A stretch of DNA of 64,000 bases from Loktanella gaetbuli (GTDB taxonomy: Bacteria; Pseudomonadota; Alphaproteobacteria; Rhodobacterales; Rhodobacteraceae), in contig NZ_JAJATZ010000002.1 of the NCBI RefSeq assembly GCF_020531945.1, positions 1-64,000 of the forward strand, in the 5' to 3' direction. The notes under the pieces were generated by a model. It ran no database searches, was not told the origin of the DNA, and saw only the letters and a list, made by a program, of their open reading frames with translations. A program made the position numbers and the translations under genes. The stretch's first letter is position 1. The number at the start of each line of letters is the position of its first letter. Of this stretch, positions 23,900 through 32,314 are shown one piece after another.

Positions 23900-24688
23900 C
23901 TAGACGGCCCGCGCGACGGCGCGCTTTGCCATCACGCCGCACAGATGCGCGCGGTAATCCTTGGATCCGTGCAGATCGCCGATCATCCCGTCCGCATCGA
24001 CAGACAGCCCGTCCAGCGCATCTGGCGTGAAATTGGCCGACAGCGCTTCCTCGGCAGCAGACCAGCGGAACACGCCGGATTCAGACGCGCCCGTGATCGC
24101 CACCCGCACACCATCCGCAAATCGTGCGACAAAGACCGCAACCAGCGGAAACCGGGACGCAGGCTGGATGAACTTTTCATAGGCAGCCGCCTGCGGGACG
24201 GGGAATTTCACTTCGGTGACGATCTCGTCTTCTTCCAGCGCCGTCGTAAACATCCCTTGGAAATAATCATCGGCCGCGATCTCCCGCCGGTCCGTGCAAA
24301 CGGTCGCACCGCAGGCCAGAACCGCTGCCGGATAGCAGGCGGAGGGATCGTTGTTCGCCACACTACCACCGATGGTGCCACGGTTGCGCACGGCCGGATC
24401 ACCGATCCGGCTTGCCAGATAGCTCAAGGCCGGAAAACTGTCGGCAACAGCCTCGGCCACCGCCCGGTGCACTGTCGCACCTTTGACGCAGATCCGGCCC
24501 GCGCTGTCGGTGCTCACCCCCTTGAGATCGGCGATCCCGTGCAGGCTGACCAGCGTCTCGGGCATCGCCAGACGCGCCTTCAACGTCGGGATCAGCGTCT
24601 GTCCTCCGCTCAGCGCCTGCCCTCCTGCGGCGATTGCCGCCTTTGCCTCATCCAGCGTGGTGGGGCGCGCAATATCGAATGCGTACAT
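23900..24688 (-). CDS. coxM: FAD-binding (medium) subunit of a form II CO-dehydrogenase-like molybdenum hydroxylase
   Basis: The 262-residue flavoprotein subunit passes electrons from the Fe-S subunit to the final acceptor. Motifs: ALSGGQTLIPTLKARL (first FAD pyrophosphate-binding loop), GDPAVRNRGTIGGSVANNDPSACYPAA (second FAD loop with the typical TIGGS), and a C-terminal domain starting near ETEVKFPV-like TEVKFPVPQ. The ATG follows AGGAGAGAC. It is the last gene of the S-L-M order seen in form II clusters and is separated from coxL by a dispersed-repeat copy. Confidence 0.93.
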   Translation of the reverse strand: MYAFDIARPTTLDEAKAAIAAGGQALSGGQTLIPTLKARLAMPETLVSLHGIADLKGVSTDSAGRICVKGATVHRAVAEAVADSFPALSYLASRIGDPAVRNRGTIGGSVANNDPSACYPAAVLACGATVCTDRREIAADDYFQGMFTTALEEDEIVTEVKFPVPQAAAYEKFIQPASRFPLVAVFVARFADGVRVAITGASESGVFRWSAAEEALSANFTPDALDGLSVDADGMIGDLHGSKDYRAHLCGVMAKRAVARAV

Positions 24689-24723
24689 TATGTCTCTCCT
24701 CTTGGCGGATCTGCGGGATCACC

Positions 24724-24769
24724 GCATCATCTTGCCGAAAATACTCCGGGGTCCGGGGCAGCGCCCCGG
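24724..24769 (-). repeat. Dispersed repeat copy 3, between coxL and coxM
   Basis: On the minus strand a CCGGGGCGCTGCCCCGG hairpin is followed by ACCCCGGAGTATTTTCGGCA and AGATGATGC. It lies directly 3' of the coxL stop, in the sense of transcription, like a weak terminator or processing site inside the operon. Confidence 0.75.
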
Positions 24770-24783
24770 TCCCTCACTTTCAC

Positions 24784-27165
24784 CTATGCCGCGTCGCTCC
24801 GTGCGGCGTGCATCGCGGCCCAGACGCGGTTGGGCGTCAGCGGCATGTCGATATGGGCCACGTTCATGCCCCCCGACTGGATCGCATCGATGACCGCGTT
24901 CACGACCGAAGGTGGCGACCCGATGGCACCGGCCTCGCCGCAGCCCTTCACACCCAACGGGTTGTGCGTGCAGGGCGTCTGGCAGGAATGATCGACCGAA
25001 TAAAACGGCAGATCGTCCGCGCGCGGCATGGCGTAGTCCATGTAGGACGCGGAAATCAGCTGGCCGTCGGCATCATAGGCGCAGTTTTCCAACAGCGCCT
25101 GACCGATACCCTGCGCAATCCCGCCGTGCACCTGCCCCGACACGATCATCGGGTTGATGACATTGCCGAAATCATCCGCCGCAGAGAACCGCTCGATCTT
25201 CACATGGCCGGTTTCGGGATCCAGCTCCACCTCGCAGGCATAAGCGCCAGCCGGATAGGTAAAGTTGGCCGGATCGTAGAACGCTGTCTCCTCCAGCCCC
25301 GGTTCGATATCCGTCAGCGGATAGTTGTGCGGCACATAGGCCGCCAGGGTCACATCGCCCCAGGCCACCGATTTGTCCGTGCCCGCGACGCTGAATGTCC
25401 CGTCCTTCAGTTCGATATCCCCTTCAGAGGCTTCCAGCAGGTGGGCCGCGATCTTCTTGGCCTTGTTGATCACCTTTTCGGCAGCACGCACCATGGCCGA
25501 TCCGCAAACGGCCAGCGACCGCGACCCATAGGTGCCCATCCCGAACGGAATCTTCGAGGTGTCACCGTGGACGATGTCGATCTGGTCTTCGGGGATACCG
25601 ATCATTTCGGAAATCACCTGCGGAAAGGATGTCTCGTGCCCCTGTCCGTGACTGTGGGCCCCGACCATGACGCTGATCGATCCCGTCGCGTTCACCCGCA
25701 CGGTCGCCGCGTCATAAAGACCCGCCCGCGCGCCAAGTTGCCCCACAAGGTTCGACGGTGCGATGCCGCAGGCCTCAATGTAGGAATTGACGCCCAACCC
25801 GCGCAGCTTGCCACGGGCCTCGCTCTCCTTGCGCCGCGCGTCAAAGCCCGCGAAATCGGCAATCTCGGTCAGCTTGTCCATCGTCGCATTGTAATCGCCG
25901 GTATCGTATTCCACCGCGACAGGCGTCGCATAGGGGAACTGCGTGATATAGTTCTGCCGACGCAGTGCGACCGGATCGACACCCAGCTCACGCGCGGCCA
26001 TGTCGATCACGCGTTCCAGCTGATAGGTCGCCTCGGGTCGGCCCGCACCACGATAGGCGTCGACAGGCACCGTATTGGTGAACACCGCCTTGACGTTCAC
26101 ATAGACCAGCGGCGTCTTGTAGTTGCCCGCCATCAGCGTGCCATGCAGCCAGGTCGGCACCGATGGCGCAAAGGTCGACAGATAGGCCCCCATGTTGGCG
26201 TAGGTTTCGGTCCGAATCGCGGTAAAGTTGTTGTCCGCATCCAGTGCCAGCTGGATCTTGGACACGTGGTCCCGGCCATGTGCGTCGGACATGAACGCCT
26301 CTGACCGCGTGGACGTCCATTTGACAGGACGGTTCAGCGCCTTGGCGGCAAATGTGCAGAACGCCTCTTCCTGATAGTGGAAAATCTTGGTGCCGAACCC
26401 GCCGCCCACGTCGGGGGCCACGACCCGCAGCTTGTGTTCCGGAATGCCCAGCACGAAGGCACCCATCAGCAGGCGGATCACGTGGGGGTTCTGGCTCGTG
26501 GTGTGCAGCGTGTGCATGTCATCGGCCCGGTCGTATTCTCCCACGGCCACCCGCGGTTCCATCGGGTTGGCGACCAGACGGTTGTTCACCAGTTCCAGGG
26601 TGGTGACATGCGCCGCCGCTTCGAATGCAGCATCGGTCGCGGCCTTGTTCTCCTCGACGAAACCCCAGTCGTAACACAAGTTGCTCGTCAGTTCGTCATG
26701 GACCTTGGTGGCCCCCTCGGCCACGGCGGCCTTCATATCGACCACGGCCGGCAGTTCGTCGTAATCCAGTACGATCGCCTCGGCGGCGTCGCGGGCCTGC
26801 GCACGGGTTTCCGCCACTACGGCGGCAACGGGTTCGCCCACATGTCTGATCTTGCCGTGCGCCAGCACCGGGTGACGCGGTTCCTGCATCGGCTGACCGT
26901 GACGGTCGGTGATCTGCCAGCCACAGGGGATCGACCCGACAGCCTCGAAATCCGCACCCGTAAAGATACGCACGACGCCCGGCATCGCCGCGGCCTCTGC
27001 GGTATCGACAGCGTTCAGCTTGGCATGGGCCACATCAGCGCGCAGGAAATGCACGTAGAGCTGGCCGTGAATGTTGATGTCATCTGTATATTTTCCGGTA
27101 CCAGTCAGAAACCGGATATCTTCGCGCCGCTTGCTGCTGGCGCCAATTCCACTGTCTTTGGGCAT
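24784..27165 (-). CDS. coxL: Molybdopterin-binding large subunit of a form II CO-dehydrogenase-like (xanthine oxidase family) enzyme
   Basis: The 793-residue catalytic subunit binds the molybdenum cofactor. It opens with SSKRREDIRFLTGTGKYTDDI, typical of aerobic CO dehydrogenase large subunits, and has GGGFGTK and SHGQGHETSFPQ cofactor contacts. The active-site loop near residue 368 reads AYRGAGR, the form II signature; form I enzymes that demonstrably oxidise CO have AYxCSFR instead. Real substrate is therefore uncertain and may be an aldehyde or heterocycle rather than CO. A late Glu in KGCGEAGAIGSP is the conserved catalytic base of the family. The Shine-Dalgarno AGGGAG is good. Confidence 0.94.
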   Translation of the reverse strand: MPKDSGIGASSKRREDIRFLTGTGKYTDDINIHGQLYVHFLRADVAHAKLNAVDTAEAAAMPGVVRIFTGADFEAVGSIPCGWQITDRHGQPMQEPRHPVLAHGKIRHVGEPVAAVVAETRAQARDAAEAIVLDYDELPAVVDMKAAVAEGATKVHDELTSNLCYDWGFVEENKAATDAAFEAAAHVTTLELVNNRLVANPMEPRVAVGEYDRADDMHTLHTTSQNPHVIRLLMGAFVLGIPEHKLRVVAPDVGGGFGTKIFHYQEEAFCTFAAKALNRPVKWTSTRSEAFMSDAHGRDHVSKIQLALDADNNFTAIRTETYANMGAYLSTFAPSVPTWLHGTLMAGNYKTPLVYVNVKAVFTNTVPVDAYRGAGRPEATYQLERVIDMAARELGVDPVALRRQNYITQFPYATPVAVEYDTGDYNATMDKLTEIADFAGFDARRKESEARGKLRGLGVNSYIEACGIAPSNLVGQLGARAGLYDAATVRVNATGSISVMVGAHSHGQGHETSFPQVISEMIGIPEDQIDIVHGDTSKIPFGMGTYGSRSLAVCGSAMVRAAEKVINKAKKIAAHLLEASEGDIELKDGTFSVAGTDKSVAWGDVTLAAYVPHNYPLTDIEPGLEETAFYDPANFTYPAGAYACEVELDPETGHVKIERFSAADDFGNVINPMIVSGQVHGGIAQGIGQALLENCAYDADGQLISASYMDYAMPRADDLPFYSVDHSCQTPCTHNPLGVKGCGEAGAIGSPPSVVNAVIDAIQSGGMNVAHIDMPLTPNRVWAAMHAARSDAA

Positions 27166-27210
27166 TGCTCTCTCCCTGAACCGCGCATCGACGCCTCTCG
27201 GCCCGCTTGC

Positions 27211-27250
27211 GCATCATCTTGCCAAAAATACTCGAACCGGCGGCCCGCCT
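27211..27250 (-). repeat. Dispersed repeat copy 4, between coxS and coxL
   Basis: On the minus strand CCGGTTCGAGTATTTTTGGC followed by AAGATGATGC matches the common core. It lies 3' of coxS in sense orientation. The GC-rich hairpin half is degenerate in this copy. Confidence 0.7.
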
Positions 27251-27270
27251 CCCTGCGCGCCGCCCGCAAA

Positions 27271-27753
27271 TTACTCGGCCGCCATCGCGGGCATCTCTTG
27301 TCCGCTGGCCGCCATGATCGCCTTGACGATGTTGTGGTAGCCCGTGCAGCGGCAGATATTGCCCTCGAGGTACTGTCGCACCTCGTGCTCGGTGGGCTTG
27401 GGGTTTTCCTTCAGCAGGCTTGCGGCCGTCATCACCATACCGGGCGTGCAATAGCCGCACTGCAAACCGTGATGATCCTGAAACGCCTGCTGGATCGCGG
27501 ACAGCGTGCCGTCCTCTGCCGCCGCACCCTCGATGGTGGCGACTTCTGCGCCATCGGCCTCTGCCGCGAACATGGTGCAGGATTTCACAAGCTCTCCGTT
27601 CACGTGCACGGTGCAGGCACCGCATTGCGACGTGTCGCAGCCCACATGCGTCCCGGTCAGACGCAGGTCGGACCGCAGGAAATCCACCAGCAGTGTGCGG
27701 CCCTCGACCTCTCCGGTCACCTCCCTGCCGTTCACCTTCATCGTCAGTTTCAT
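27271..27753 (-). CDS. coxS: [2Fe-2S] small subunit of a form II CO-dehydrogenase-like enzyme
   Basis: The 160-residue subunit carries two [2Fe-2S] clusters that conduct electrons from the molybdenum site to FAD. The plant-ferredoxin-like cluster is bound by C39, C44, C47 and C59 (VGCDTSQCGACTVHV and VKSC). The helical-domain cluster is bound by the CGYC and CRC motifs (LQCGYCTPGM, NICRCTGYHN). Start: the ATG preceded by GGGAGAG; an upstream in-frame opening adds seven residues without similarity. It is the first structural gene of the S-L-M set. Confidence 0.95.
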   Translation of the reverse strand: MKLTMKVNGREVTGEVEGRTLLVDFLRSDLRLTGTHVGCDTSQCGACTVHVNGELVKSCTMFAAEADGAEVATIEGAAAEDGTLSAIQQAFQDHHGLQCGYCTPGMVMTAASLLKENPKPTEHEVRQYLEGNICRCTGYHNIVKAIMAASGQEMPAMAAE

Positions 27754-27859
27754 GTGCAACTCTCCCTTTCGCATTGGGATCAGTTAAGCACCCAATTTCA
27801 CGTCTGAGAAGGCCTTCTTGACGCTGCATTGCGGCATCGGCGGATGCTGCGTCGCGTCA

Positions 27860-28864
27860 TCACCGCGCGGTGATCGGCCTGCGCGGCAAGGGACGCGATG
27901 GCATTTCCTTGAGCAGGCCACCCACACCCATCGCCGCGATTTCGGCCGGACCGACCGGCAGGCCGCAGATGACCCGTTCCAGCACCCAGTCCGCCCCGTT
28001 CAGTGCAGGCGACCGCGCACAGCCAGGCAGGCCGATGACAGGTTTTTCGCCCAGTTGCGCGATGAACAGCAGGTTGCCGGGATCGACGGGCATGCCGTAA
28101 TGGATCAATCGCCCGCCCGCCTGCATCACACCAGTCGGCGCGGTGTCCGCCACATCAGACGTAGCAGACGCCGTCAGGATCAGCGCAAGATCGCCCGGTG
28201 CATCATGCAGCGCCGCAGCAATCTCAGATGCGTCATGCGACACCACGACGCGTTCCGACAGGGTTACCCCCAACCGTGCAAGGCGCGTGGCCAGCGCGCG
28301 CCGGCCCTTCGGGTTCGGTGTGGTGGCGTCGGTGGTCGTCTCGATCAGCGTGGCGCTGTTCAGGCGCGGCGGATGCAGGGTGACAGGCTGGCCCGATGCG
28401 GCCTGACAGGCCCGGTCGAGATCCGCGCGGGGCACCCCGAAAGAAATCACCTTGATCGTCGCGATCAAGGTATCCACCGCCACCCGCGTAAGGGGTGCCA
28501 GTGTTGCCACGGTGATCATCGGGCTGATGGCATTGACCGCGTTTATCGTTTCGGCCGCGATCCCCACGACACCGGCCCGCGTGGCCACGATGTTGACCCG
28601 ACCCGTGCTGGCAGGCGTGACCCGCAGGTGCAGCGCCCCCTCGGGCACCAGCGCGGCACCCAGCTGTGCTGCGGCGCGGTTTTCATCCAGATCATCGGCT
28701 GCCAGCAGTGCGACCGTGACGGGATCGTGTCCCGCTGCCGCAAGATCTGCCAGATGCGGATCGGTCAAAACGGTCCCCTTGCGAATCCGCATCGTTTCAC
28801 CGTCGAGCGAATGCGCGAGGATCGCGCCCAGCGCCTCTGCCGTCCGGACGGGGCCGAACCTCAT
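27860..28864 (-). CDS. MoeA/MoCF-like molybdopterin-binding protein
   Basis: The 334-residue protein resembles molybdopterin-binding (MoCF) proteins that accompany molybdenum hydroxylases. The C-terminal half has LALILTASATSDVADTAPTGVMQAGGRLIHYGMPVDPGN and GEKPVIGLPGCARSPALNGADWVLER, matching the MoaB/MoeA fold that binds molybdopterin. The N-terminal part (GETMRIRKGTVLTDPHLADLAAAG) resembles the MoeA N-terminal region. It probably inserts or modifies the cofactor for the Cox enzyme. Its start overlaps the xdhC stop (ATGA), indicating coupled translation. Confidence 0.82.
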   Translation of the reverse strand: MRFGPVRTAEALGAILAHSLDGETMRIRKGTVLTDPHLADLAAAGHDPVTVALLAADDLDENRAAAQLGAALVPEGALHLRVTPASTGRVNIVATRAGVVGIAAETINAVNAISPMITVATLAPLTRVAVDTLIATIKVISFGVPRADLDRACQAASGQPVTLHPPRLNSATLIETTTDATTPNPKGRRALATRLARLGVTLSERVVVSHDASEIAAALHDAPGDLALILTASATSDVADTAPTGVMQAGGRLIHYGMPVDPGNLLFIAQLGEKPVIGLPGCARSPALNGADWVLERVICGLPVGPAEIAAMGVGGLLKEMPSRPLPRRPITAR

Positions 28865-29826
28865 GTGGCGCGGCGCAGGGTGGCGATCACCTGCGCCATC
28901 ACGCTGACAGCGATTTCGGCAGGTGCGCGCCCGCCCAGGTCCAGACCGACGGGCGCGTGAATACGGTCGATCTGTGCGGCGGTAAAACCGGCCTCAGTCA
29001 GTCGCGCGACACGTTTGGCGTGGGTGCGGGTCGATCCCAGGCAACCCAGGTAGAATGCGTCCGACCCCAAAACCTGCATGATCGCGGGATCGTCCAGTTT
29101 CGGATCATGGGTCAGCGTCACGACGGCGGTGCGGCTGTCGGGGGCCAGGGCCGTCAGCGCCGCGTCAGGCCAGTCCTCGATGATCGTCTCGCCCGGAAAC
29201 CTGTCAGCCGACCCAAAAACGCCGCGCGGATCGATCAGTACCGGATCGAACCCGCAGGCCCGCGCCATGGGCAAGAGCGCCTGCGCGATATGCACGGCCC
29301 CCACGACAATCATCCGCAGCGGCGGGTTGTGCACGGCGACAAAGGTGCGTGCGTCGTCCTCGACACCGGACCGGTCCAGCCGGAAACGGTCAGGATGGTC
29401 CGCAAGTTCCCCAACCCTGCGCGCGCCACCCTCCAGGTCGATGACATAGGCCACGGGTTCTCTGGCCGCGATCCGGGCGCACAGGGTTTCCAACACATCC
29501 AGCGGCATCGCCCGGCCCACAGGTTCGACCAGCACCCGGATGCGCCCGCCACAGGCAAGCCCCACCGCAAAGGCATCGTCGTCGCTGACCCCGTAGTCCA
29601 GCAGGCGCGGCTTGCCGTCTTGCAACGCCTCGATGGCCTCGAGGATCACCGCCCCCTCGACGCAGCCGCCAGAGACCGAGCCTTCCATGTTGCCATCACC
29701 GTCGATGACCAGCAGCGAACCGACCCTGCGCGGCGCACTGCCCCATGTCTCGATCACGGTGGCCACGGCGACAGCGCGGCCAGAGCGGTGCCAGTCCAGC
29801 GCGAGGGTCAACAGATGCGGTGTCAT
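28861..29826 (-). CDS. xdhC: XdhC/CoxF family molybdenum cofactor maturation protein
   Basis: The 321-residue protein belongs to the XdhC/CoxI family, which binds the molybdenum cofactor, promotes its sulfuration and delivers it to xanthine oxidase-type enzymes. The N-terminal domain has TVIETWGSAPRRVGSLLVIDGDG and EGSVSGGCVEGAVI, and GLACGGRIRVLVEP carries a conserved cysteine. The C-terminal Rossmann domain contains MIVVGAVHIAQALLPMARACGFDPVLIDPR and GCLGSTRTHAKR. The ATG is 7 nt after the coxE stop on the minus strand. Confidence 0.94.
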   Translation of the reverse strand: MTPHLLTLALDWHRSGRAVAVATVIETWGSAPRRVGSLLVIDGDGNMEGSVSGGCVEGAVILEAIEALQDGKPRLLDYGVSDDDAFAVGLACGGRIRVLVEPVGRAMPLDVLETLCARIAAREPVAYVIDLEGGARRVGELADHPDRFRLDRSGVEDDARTFVAVHNPPLRMIVVGAVHIAQALLPMARACGFDPVLIDPRGVFGSADRFPGETIIEDWPDAALTALAPDSRTAVVTLTHDPKLDDPAIMQVLGSDAFYLGCLGSTRTHAKRVARLTEAGFTAAQIDRIHAPVGLDLGGRAPAEIAVSVMAQVIATLRRAT

Positions 29827-29833
29827 GGCAGGA

Positions 29834-31153
29834 TCATCCTATGGTATTGGCCGCGCGGGTGAACGCAAACGGGTTCTGCGGTGCGTCGGTTGCATTGTCT
29901 GCGAGGGCCGCCATCAGTCGCTGTTTCTCGCCCGTATCATCGGGCCGCGCCAGGGCTTGCGCAAGCCCGGCGAGCGAGGCGATGTTATGCCCCGACCGAA
30001 AGCTGGACACATGCGGCAGCATCGCAGCGATCCCCTTGGCCTTGGGCGCGAAACCGTCCCACCGCAAAAGCGGGTTCAGCCAGATCAGCTGGCGCGCGGT
30101 CAATGACAGGCGCTGCATTTCGCGCCCCAGATCGGCTGTCGGGTCACGGTCCAGCCCGTCGGTGATCAACAACACGACCGCCCCCTGCCCCATGACGCGG
30201 CGCGACCAGTCGCGGTTGAAATCGTGCAGGCTTGCGGCGATGCGCGTCCCGCCTTCCCAATCCTGCGCCTCTGCCCCGGCGGCGGACAGCGCCGCGTCCA
30301 CGTCGCGGGTGCGCAGATGACGGGTGATGTTCGTCAGCCGCGTGCCAAAGGTAAAGGCATGGACCTGCGCCCAGCCCTGCCCCTGCGCATTGGCGACACC
30401 GTGCACGAAATGCAGCACGGCGCGGGAATATTGCGACATGGATCCCGAGATGTCGCACAGCACCACCAGATTGGGATAGCGCAACCGCCTGCGTTTGGTC
30501 GCAAAATCCGTGATCTCGCCGCCGCGCCGCATCGCCATCCGCTGGGTGCCGCGCCAGTCGGGAATACGCCCCGGCAAGGCCTGCGTGCGTCGCGATTGCA
30601 GCGGTTTCACAGGCAGCGACATCTGCGCAAGAATGCGTTTGGCAGCAGCCATTTCGGCCAGACTCATCTGTTCGAAATCCAGACTGCGCAACCTTTCCTG
30701 GGTGCTGATGGTCTGGCTTGCGTCGATGTCCAGCAGGATTTCGTCGTCCTTGGCCTCGTCCTCTGGCTGGGGGACGTCACGTTCTTCACCGTCGAGCAGC
30801 GCCTCTGCCGCGCGTTTTTCGGCGGCCTGCGCTGTCCGTTCCTCGGCCACACCGCGCACCATGGGCTGCATGAAGGACATCATCTGTTCAAGGTAGCGCG
30901 GATCGCGCCAATACAGGCGAAAGATCTGGCCAAAGGTCGCCTGTTCCTCTCGTTTCGAGACGAAACAGGCATGCAGGGTCCAGTAGAAATCCATCCGGTC
31001 GGTGAACCCGGCGACCTGCACCGCGCGCACGGCGTCGATCACCCGCCCTGGCCCGATGGGCAGACCCGCCCTACGGAGCGCCCGCGCGAAATGCGCGATG
31101 TTCTGCGCCAGCTTCGGGTGTTCCGGCAGGTCGAGATCGGCCAGTTCTACCAT
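29834..31153 (-). CDS. coxE: VWA domain protein, CoxE-like maturation factor
   Basis: The 439-residue protein has an all-helical N-terminal region (FARALRRAGLPIGPGRVIDAVRAVQVAGF), an acidic linker (about 120-145) and a von Willebrand factor A domain. The VWA metal site DISGSMSQYS lies near residue 234, followed by GGTRIAASLHDFNRDW and LLITDGLDRDP. CoxE-type VWA proteins work with the MoxR AAA+ ATPase CoxD to mature the molybdenum-copper or related active site. The adjacent coxD is upstream; a dispersed repeat lies between them. Confidence 0.92.
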   Translation of the reverse strand: MVELADLDLPEHPKLAQNIAHFARALRRAGLPIGPGRVIDAVRAVQVAGFTDRMDFYWTLHACFVSKREEQATFGQIFRLYWRDPRYLEQMMSFMQPMVRGVAEERTAQAAEKRAAEALLDGEERDVPQPEDEAKDDEILLDIDASQTISTQERLRSLDFEQMSLAEMAAAKRILAQMSLPVKPLQSRRTQALPGRIPDWRGTQRMAMRRGGEITDFATKRRRLRYPNLVVLCDISGSMSQYSRAVLHFVHGVANAQGQGWAQVHAFTFGTRLTNITRHLRTRDVDAALSAAGAEAQDWEGGTRIAASLHDFNRDWSRRVMGQGAVVLLITDGLDRDPTADLGREMQRLSLTARQLIWLNPLLRWDGFAPKAKGIAAMLPHVSSFRSGHNIASLAGLAQALARPDDTGEKQRLMAALADNATDAPQNPFAFTRAANTIG

Positions 31154-31163
31154 CCGGCGGCGA

Positions 31164-31217
31164 CTGGGGGTTTCACACCCCCAGACCCCCGTGGAGTATT
31201 TTCGGCAAGATGATGCA
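31164..31217 (+). repeat. Dispersed repeat copy 5, between coxD and coxE
   Basis: CTGGGGG and CCCCCAG form a hairpin around TTTCACA, followed by ACCCCCGTGGAGTATTTTCG and GCAAGATGATGC. It is antisense to the operon, so in this place it cannot act as a terminator for coxD by the same strand sense. Confidence 0.75.
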
Positions 31218-32120
31218 TCAGACAGGAATCGAAGCGCGGGCCTCGTCCAGGATCTGTTTGGCCTTGGAGCCTTCGAGCTTTTGGATGTCGTCCTGGTATT
31301 TCAGGATCGCGCCCAATGTGTCGGCGATCACCGCCGGCGACAGGTCAATGACGTCCAGTGCAAGCAGGCATTTCGCCCAATCGATGGTTTCGGCAACCCC
31401 CGGTTTCTTGAACAGATCCTCGGTGCGCAGACGCTGGACAAAGGCCACGACCTCGCGCGACAGGGCCGCGGAGGCCTGCGGCGCGCGGGCGTGCAGGATG
31501 TCGATTTCCCGGTCGAAATCCGGGTAATCGACCCAATGATAGAGACAGCGACGTTTGAGAGCGTCATGCACTTCGCGGGTGCGGTTCGAGGTCAGGATCA
31601 CGATGGGCGGCTCTGGCGCCTGGATTGTGCCCAGTTCCGGGATCGTGACCTGAAAATCCGAGAGCGCCTCGAGCAGGAAGGCCTCGAAAGGCGCATCCGT
31701 CCGGTCCAATTCGTCGATCAGCAGCACGGGGGCTCCGCCCGGTTGCGGCCGCATGGCCTGCAACAAAGGGCGTTCGATCAGGTAGTCTTCGGTAAATAGC
31801 TCTGATTTGAGCGCATTCCGGTCGGTGTTGCCCGTTGCCTCTGCCGCGCGGATGGCGATCATCTGTTCGGCAAAGTTCCACTCGTAGACCGCTGACGCCG
31901 CGTCCAGCCCTTCGTAGCATTGCAGCCGGATCAGTCGGCGCCCCAGCGCCGCGGCGATCGCCTTGGCGATTTCGGTCTTGCCTGTGCCGGCCTCACCTTC
32001 GAGGAACAGGGGGCGGCCCAGCTTGAGCGCCAGGAATGTCACCGTGGCAAGGCTGCGCCCGCAGATATAGTCCTGTTTCGCCAGCCCGGCCTGCACGGCA
32101 TCGATACTGTCAAATTCCAT
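31218..32120 (-). CDS. coxD: MoxR-type AAA+ ATPase, CoxD-like
   Basis: The 300-residue ATPase has Walker A GEAGTGKTE (residues 42-50), Walker B PVLLIDELDRTD, sensor 1 VILTSNRTREVHDALKRRC and the arginine-finger region. Members of this MoxR subgroup act as chaperone-like remodelers with VWA partners, here CoxE. It is the first gene of the cluster and is followed by coxE, xdhC, the MoCF protein and coxS-L-M, all on the minus strand. Its upstream region (32121-32314) faces a divergent gene and should hold the cluster promoter. Confidence 0.94.
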   Translation of the reverse strand: MEFDSIDAVQAGLAKQDYICGRSLATVTFLALKLGRPLFLEGEAGTGKTEIAKAIAAALGRRLIRLQCYEGLDAASAVYEWNFAEQMIAIRAAEATGNTDRNALKSELFTEDYLIERPLLQAMRPQPGGAPVLLIDELDRTDAPFEAFLLEALSDFQVTIPELGTIQAPEPPIVILTSNRTREVHDALKRRCLYHWVDYPDFDREIDILHARAPQASAALSREVVAFVQRLRTEDLFKKPGVAETIDWAKCLLALDVIDLSPAVIADTLGAILKYQDDIQKLEGSKAKQILDEARASIPV

Positions 32121-32314
32121 TGTCGCCCTCCCCCTCGTGCCTCAAACCTGCACCACAGGGCGCAGAGGTCAAGCACGGCATGGACGCCCCGTGCCAAAGG
32201 CCGTAGATTTGCGCCAAGGGCGTCACCGCACAATGTCCCAAAAGCGGCGCGCCGACTGCCTAATTTCGCCCCAATGCGACGGCATCTGACATGTCTGAAC
32301 CGCGGAGAACTGCC

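Noticed and set aside
26377..27807. A 476-residue plus-strand frame opposite coxL and coxS
   Set aside because: Both genes on the minus strand carry full family motifs; the antisense frame has none and spans two genes and their spacer.
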